From positions 1 through 26,009 of the forward strand of contig CAKUPC010000027.1 of assembly GCA_934675095.1 (NCBI GenBank): a stretch of 26,009 nt of DNA. The letters run 5' to 3'. Source of the DNA: an uncultured Bacteroidales bacterium. GTDB lineage: Bacteria; Bacteroidota; Bacteroidia; Bacteroidales; UBA932. The notes under the pieces were generated by a model. The model saw only the letters and a program-made list of their open reading frames with translations, searched no databases and was not told the origin of the DNA. Made by a program: the position numbers and the translations under genes. This document shows, piece after piece, positions 23,895 through 26,009 of the stretch (positions are counted from its first letter, which is position 1; each line of letters begins with the position of its first letter).

Positions 23895-23929
23895 GAACAA
23901 CTTGTTCGCCCAAACCGAGAGCAAAGATA
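23895..23929 (-). promoter_or_regulatory. Predicted promoter and palindromic site upstream of the CDP-alcohol phosphatidyltransferase
   Basis: TATCTTTG (23929-23922, minus strand) fits TAnnTTTG and predicts a start near 23915 and a leader of about 125 nt. Just inside the leader is a perfect 13-base palindrome GAACAACTTGTTC (23895-23907). TTTTGCCCTT occurs twice further on in the leader. The function of these repeats is unknown. Confidence 0.4.
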
Positions 23930-23960
23930 GTAAAATATTGTATTATGGCTATCTTCTTCC

Positions 23961-24761
23961 CTACATCTTGTAGTAGCTGCGGAGAATGCGCGAGAAAAGT
24001 GAAGAGGGGAGTATGGCCTTGAGCAGCACGGAAAGGCTCTGTTCGAGCGTTGCCACGATGTATCTGTTTCGCGGACGGCGTGCCTTCGCAATCCTCGCCA
24101 CCGTCTCCGCCACCTTGACAGGCTTCAGTCCGTGGCCTTCATCGTTCTCTATCTTGCTCATTGACAGCGCGTATGCGGGATATGCCTCAGCCACCTCAGG
24201 AGCGACCTTCCGCCTCTTTCCCGTGAACCCGGTTGAGAAGTCCCCGGGGTTTATGAGAGAGACTGAAATCCCGTATGAATGAACCTCCATCCGCAGAGCC
24301 TCCGCATATCCCTCGACAGCGAACTTGCTCGCGGAGTAGAAGCCTTGGAAAGGCAGTCCCATAAGTCCGCCTATCGAGCTTACGAAAACTATCTTGCCTC
24401 CGCCCTGTGCCCTCATCTGCGGCAGCACCGCCTTCGAGAACCTCACCATTCCCATGAAGTTCGTCCCCATCTGAAGTTCTATGTCCTCGTCCGGCGTGAA
24501 CTCTATCGGCCCTCCGATGCCCATCCCCGCATTGTTCACGAGCATATCAATCCGTCCCTGCTCCGCAATCACCGTATCGACGGCACGCCTCACTGCCTCA
24601 GCGTCCCTGACGTCGGCTTTCAGATAATGGACGCCGGGAATGCGCTCCACCTCGCGCCGCACGGTTCCATAGACCGTATATCCCGCCTCCGCCAGCATCC
24701 TTGCCGACTCCAGCCCGAATCCCGAAGAAATCCCCGTTATAAGAACAACCTTTGTTTCCAT
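23961..24761 (-). CDS. Short-chain dehydrogenase/reductase (classical SDR)
   Basis: 266 residues. The cofactor-binding motif is TGISSGFG (9-16), with Asp50 in KADVRD for the adenine ring. NNAG is at 76-79, the active-site Ser is 128 or 129, and Tyr142-x3-Lys146 lies in FYSASKFAVEGYAEALRME. An Arg-rich stretch after the first beta-alpha unit (TVRREVER) favours NADP(H) by family rule, which is inference. The C-terminal part has a hydrophobic, basic stretch (LSVLLKAILPSSLFSRILRS). The substrate is not predictable. It stands after the ATPase operon's terminator and ends 170 bp before the next gene. Confidence 0.93.
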   Translation of the reverse strand: METKVVLITGISSGFGLESARMLAEAGYTVYGTVRREVERIPGVHYLKADVRDAEAVRRAVDTVIAEQGRIDMLVNNAGMGIGGPIEFTPDEDIELQMGTNFMGMVRFSKAVLPQMRAQGGGKIVFVSSIGGLMGLPFQGFYSASKFAVEGYAEALRMEVHSYGISVSLINPGDFSTGFTGKRRKVAPEVAEAYPAYALSMSKIENDEGHGLKPVKVAETVARIAKARRPRNRYIVATLEQSLSVLLKAILPSSLFSRILRSYYKM

Positions 24762-24799
24762 ATTTCAGAGGCAATTCAAATTCTTTTCACCTTTCTTAC

Positions 24800-24836
24800 A
24801 AAAAATCAGAGCATTCCGCCTCAGCGAAATGCTCTG
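24800..24836 (-). terminator. Intrinsic terminator of the V-type ATPase operon
   Basis: On the minus strand CAGAGCATT (24836-24828) pairs with AATGCTCTG (24815-24807). An inner CGC/GCG pairing closes a TGAG loop, and the stem is followed by ATTTTTT. It lies about 200 bp after the K stop codon and downstream of the structured repeat. Confidence 0.85.
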
Positions 24837-24908
24837 CAAATTTATAAAAATTCTCTCAATTCTGTTTCTCTCAATTTCATAAGCAGCTTTTTATCCGCTT
24901 ATGTAACA

Positions 24909-25036
24909 GCTGAGAGGGAGGGTGAATATGAGAGATGAAATGCAAGGCGCTCAGTGAAGATGAAACCGCAGCAACCTGATGGTTGTGAGGATTTCATCAA
25001 GATGAGCAACGCGGCAGTTCGCTCTCAGATTCGCCC
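24909..25036 (-). repeat. Structured 3'-UTR repeat, copy D (after V-ATPase subunit K)
   Basis: The element is read on the minus strand from 2 nt after the K stop codon. Plus-strand stems: outer GGGTGAATATGAGAG (24920-24934) with CTCTCAGATTCGCCC (25022-25036), 15 positions with one mismatch; GCTCA (24949-24953) with TGAGC (25003-25007); GATGAAA (24959-24965) with TTTCATC (24992-24998); CAACC (24972-24976) with GGTTG (24981-24985). The 3' TCTCAGC motif is at 24915-24909. The operon terminator follows about 70 bp further on. Confidence 0.87.
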
Positions 25037-25038
25037 GA

Positions 25039-25485
<447 letters not shown>

Positions 25486-25513
25486 TTATTGTTTTGTTAT
25501 TTCTGTTTTGGGA

Positions 25514-26009
25514 TTATTTCTGTTTCGTAAGAGGGTTGTATTTCGCTCCGGTTCCCTCATATCCGGAATTTTTGAAGTACTCCACGAATGTCAGACGCAG
25601 CGGGTGCACGAACGCTCCGAGACAGGACATCGCGAGATTCAGAACATGTCCGAAGATGAGGATTATGATGCAGAACACCCAGTTCACGCCCGGAACAGGG
25701 ATGTCGAGAATCATGGTTCCCATGATGTTGAACGCGTTTCCGAGCATACCGCCTGCAAGCCCGAGGGCGTAGAGACGTATGTAGCTCAGGACGTCGCCGA
25801 GCAGGCCGGTGACCATGTTGTAGGTGTCCCAGAGACCCGACCCGATGTTCTTGAGCGGGTTGCGTCCAGGCGTGTTGAACACGTATATCGCAAGTCCGCT
25901 GACAATGGCGAGCGCGATGATTGTCCATTTGAACGCCTCCTCCGGAAGGACTTTCGTCATGCCGAGGGCAATCACGATGATGCCGCCGACGATGAGCGTC
26001 GTCCAACCC
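25514..26009 (-). CDS. ntpI: V-type ATP synthase/ATPase subunit I (partial, C-terminal part)
   Basis: Only the C-terminal membrane part (about 165 residues) is in the window. The frame stays open to the right edge (GWTTLIVGGIIVIALGMTK). Subunit I is the stator a-type subunit that forms the ion half-channels facing the K ring. Both conserved Arg segments are present: LSYIRLYALGLAGGMLGNAF, matching the essential helix-7 Arg region, and VHPLRLTFVEYFKN, matching the second. The usual end GYEGTGAKYNPL is also present. The gene order I-K at the end of the operon matches other bacterial V-type operons. Confidence 0.95.
   Translation of the reverse strand, partial: GWTTLIVGGIIVIALGMTKVLPEEAFKWTIIALAIVSGLAIYVFNTPGRNPLKNIGSGLWDTYNMVTGLLGDVLSYIRLYALGLAGGMLGNAFNIMGTMILDIPVPGVNWVFCIIILIFGHVLNLAMSCLGAFVHPLRLTFVEYFKNSGYEGTGAKYNPLTKQK

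Noticed and set aside
24279..24938. A 219-residue plus-strand frame from the SDR gene into the spacer.
   Set aside because: It overlaps the SDR catalytic region in reverse and runs through a terminator hairpin. There are no protein features.

Overview
The window looks like a chromosomal segment of a Bacteroidota member, most likely order Bacteroidales. The evidence is a SusC/SusD pair with an ECF sigma factor and FecR anti-sigma, a DUF349 protein, a surE-lpxB pair, a V-type rather than F-type ATPase, many -7 boxes of the form TAnnTTTG, and little use of Shine-Dalgarno sequences. I cannot name the genus from sequence alone. There is no insertion sequence, phage, tRNA, rRNA or CRISPR array. Most genes are housekeeping or envelope genes.

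Layout. 1-5961 (minus): a nutrient-uptake and signalling locus, ECF sigma -> FecR -> SusC with STN domain -> SusD (cut by the left edge). 5962-6489: gene-free, holding a candidate structured small RNA on the minus strand with its own promoter and terminator. 6490-7167 (minus): trmD, divergent from 7354-11168 (plus): a DUF349 protein and yidC. 11169-12246: repeat-rich spacers around yggS. 12247-14406 (minus): surE-lpxB, divergent from gapA (14601-15599, plus). 15784-19686 (minus): a GH25 lysozyme-like protein, an unknown four-helix membrane protein and an orphan outer-membrane TonB-dependent receptor. 19936-23790 (minus): a membrane-bound TPR/HTH regulator, a GtrA-acyltransferase fusion and a CDP-alcohol phosphatidyltransferase. 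23961-24761 (minus): a short-chain dehydrogenase. 25039-26009 (minus): the end of a V-type ATPase operon (I, cut by the right edge, and K).

The most unusual signal is a family of four structured repeats of about 105-130 bp. Each lies directly after, or overlaps, the stop codon of an unrelated gene (yidC, gapA, the TPR regulator, V-ATPase K) and always has the same orientation relative to that gene. The four copies share short conserved blocks, but their stems differ in sequence while staying paired, which is the pattern expected if RNA (or single-stranded DNA) structure is selected. At gapA and the ATPase operon a separate intrinsic terminator follows, so the element itself is probably not the terminator. 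I do not recognise the family.

Other points: a 36-codon palindromic segment inserted in frame in lpxB, a duplication of the yggS tail with a Bacteroidota-type dispersed inverted repeat, a C9A12 homopolymer junction beside 27-bp tandem repeats upstream of yggS, and the GtrA-PlsC domain fusion.
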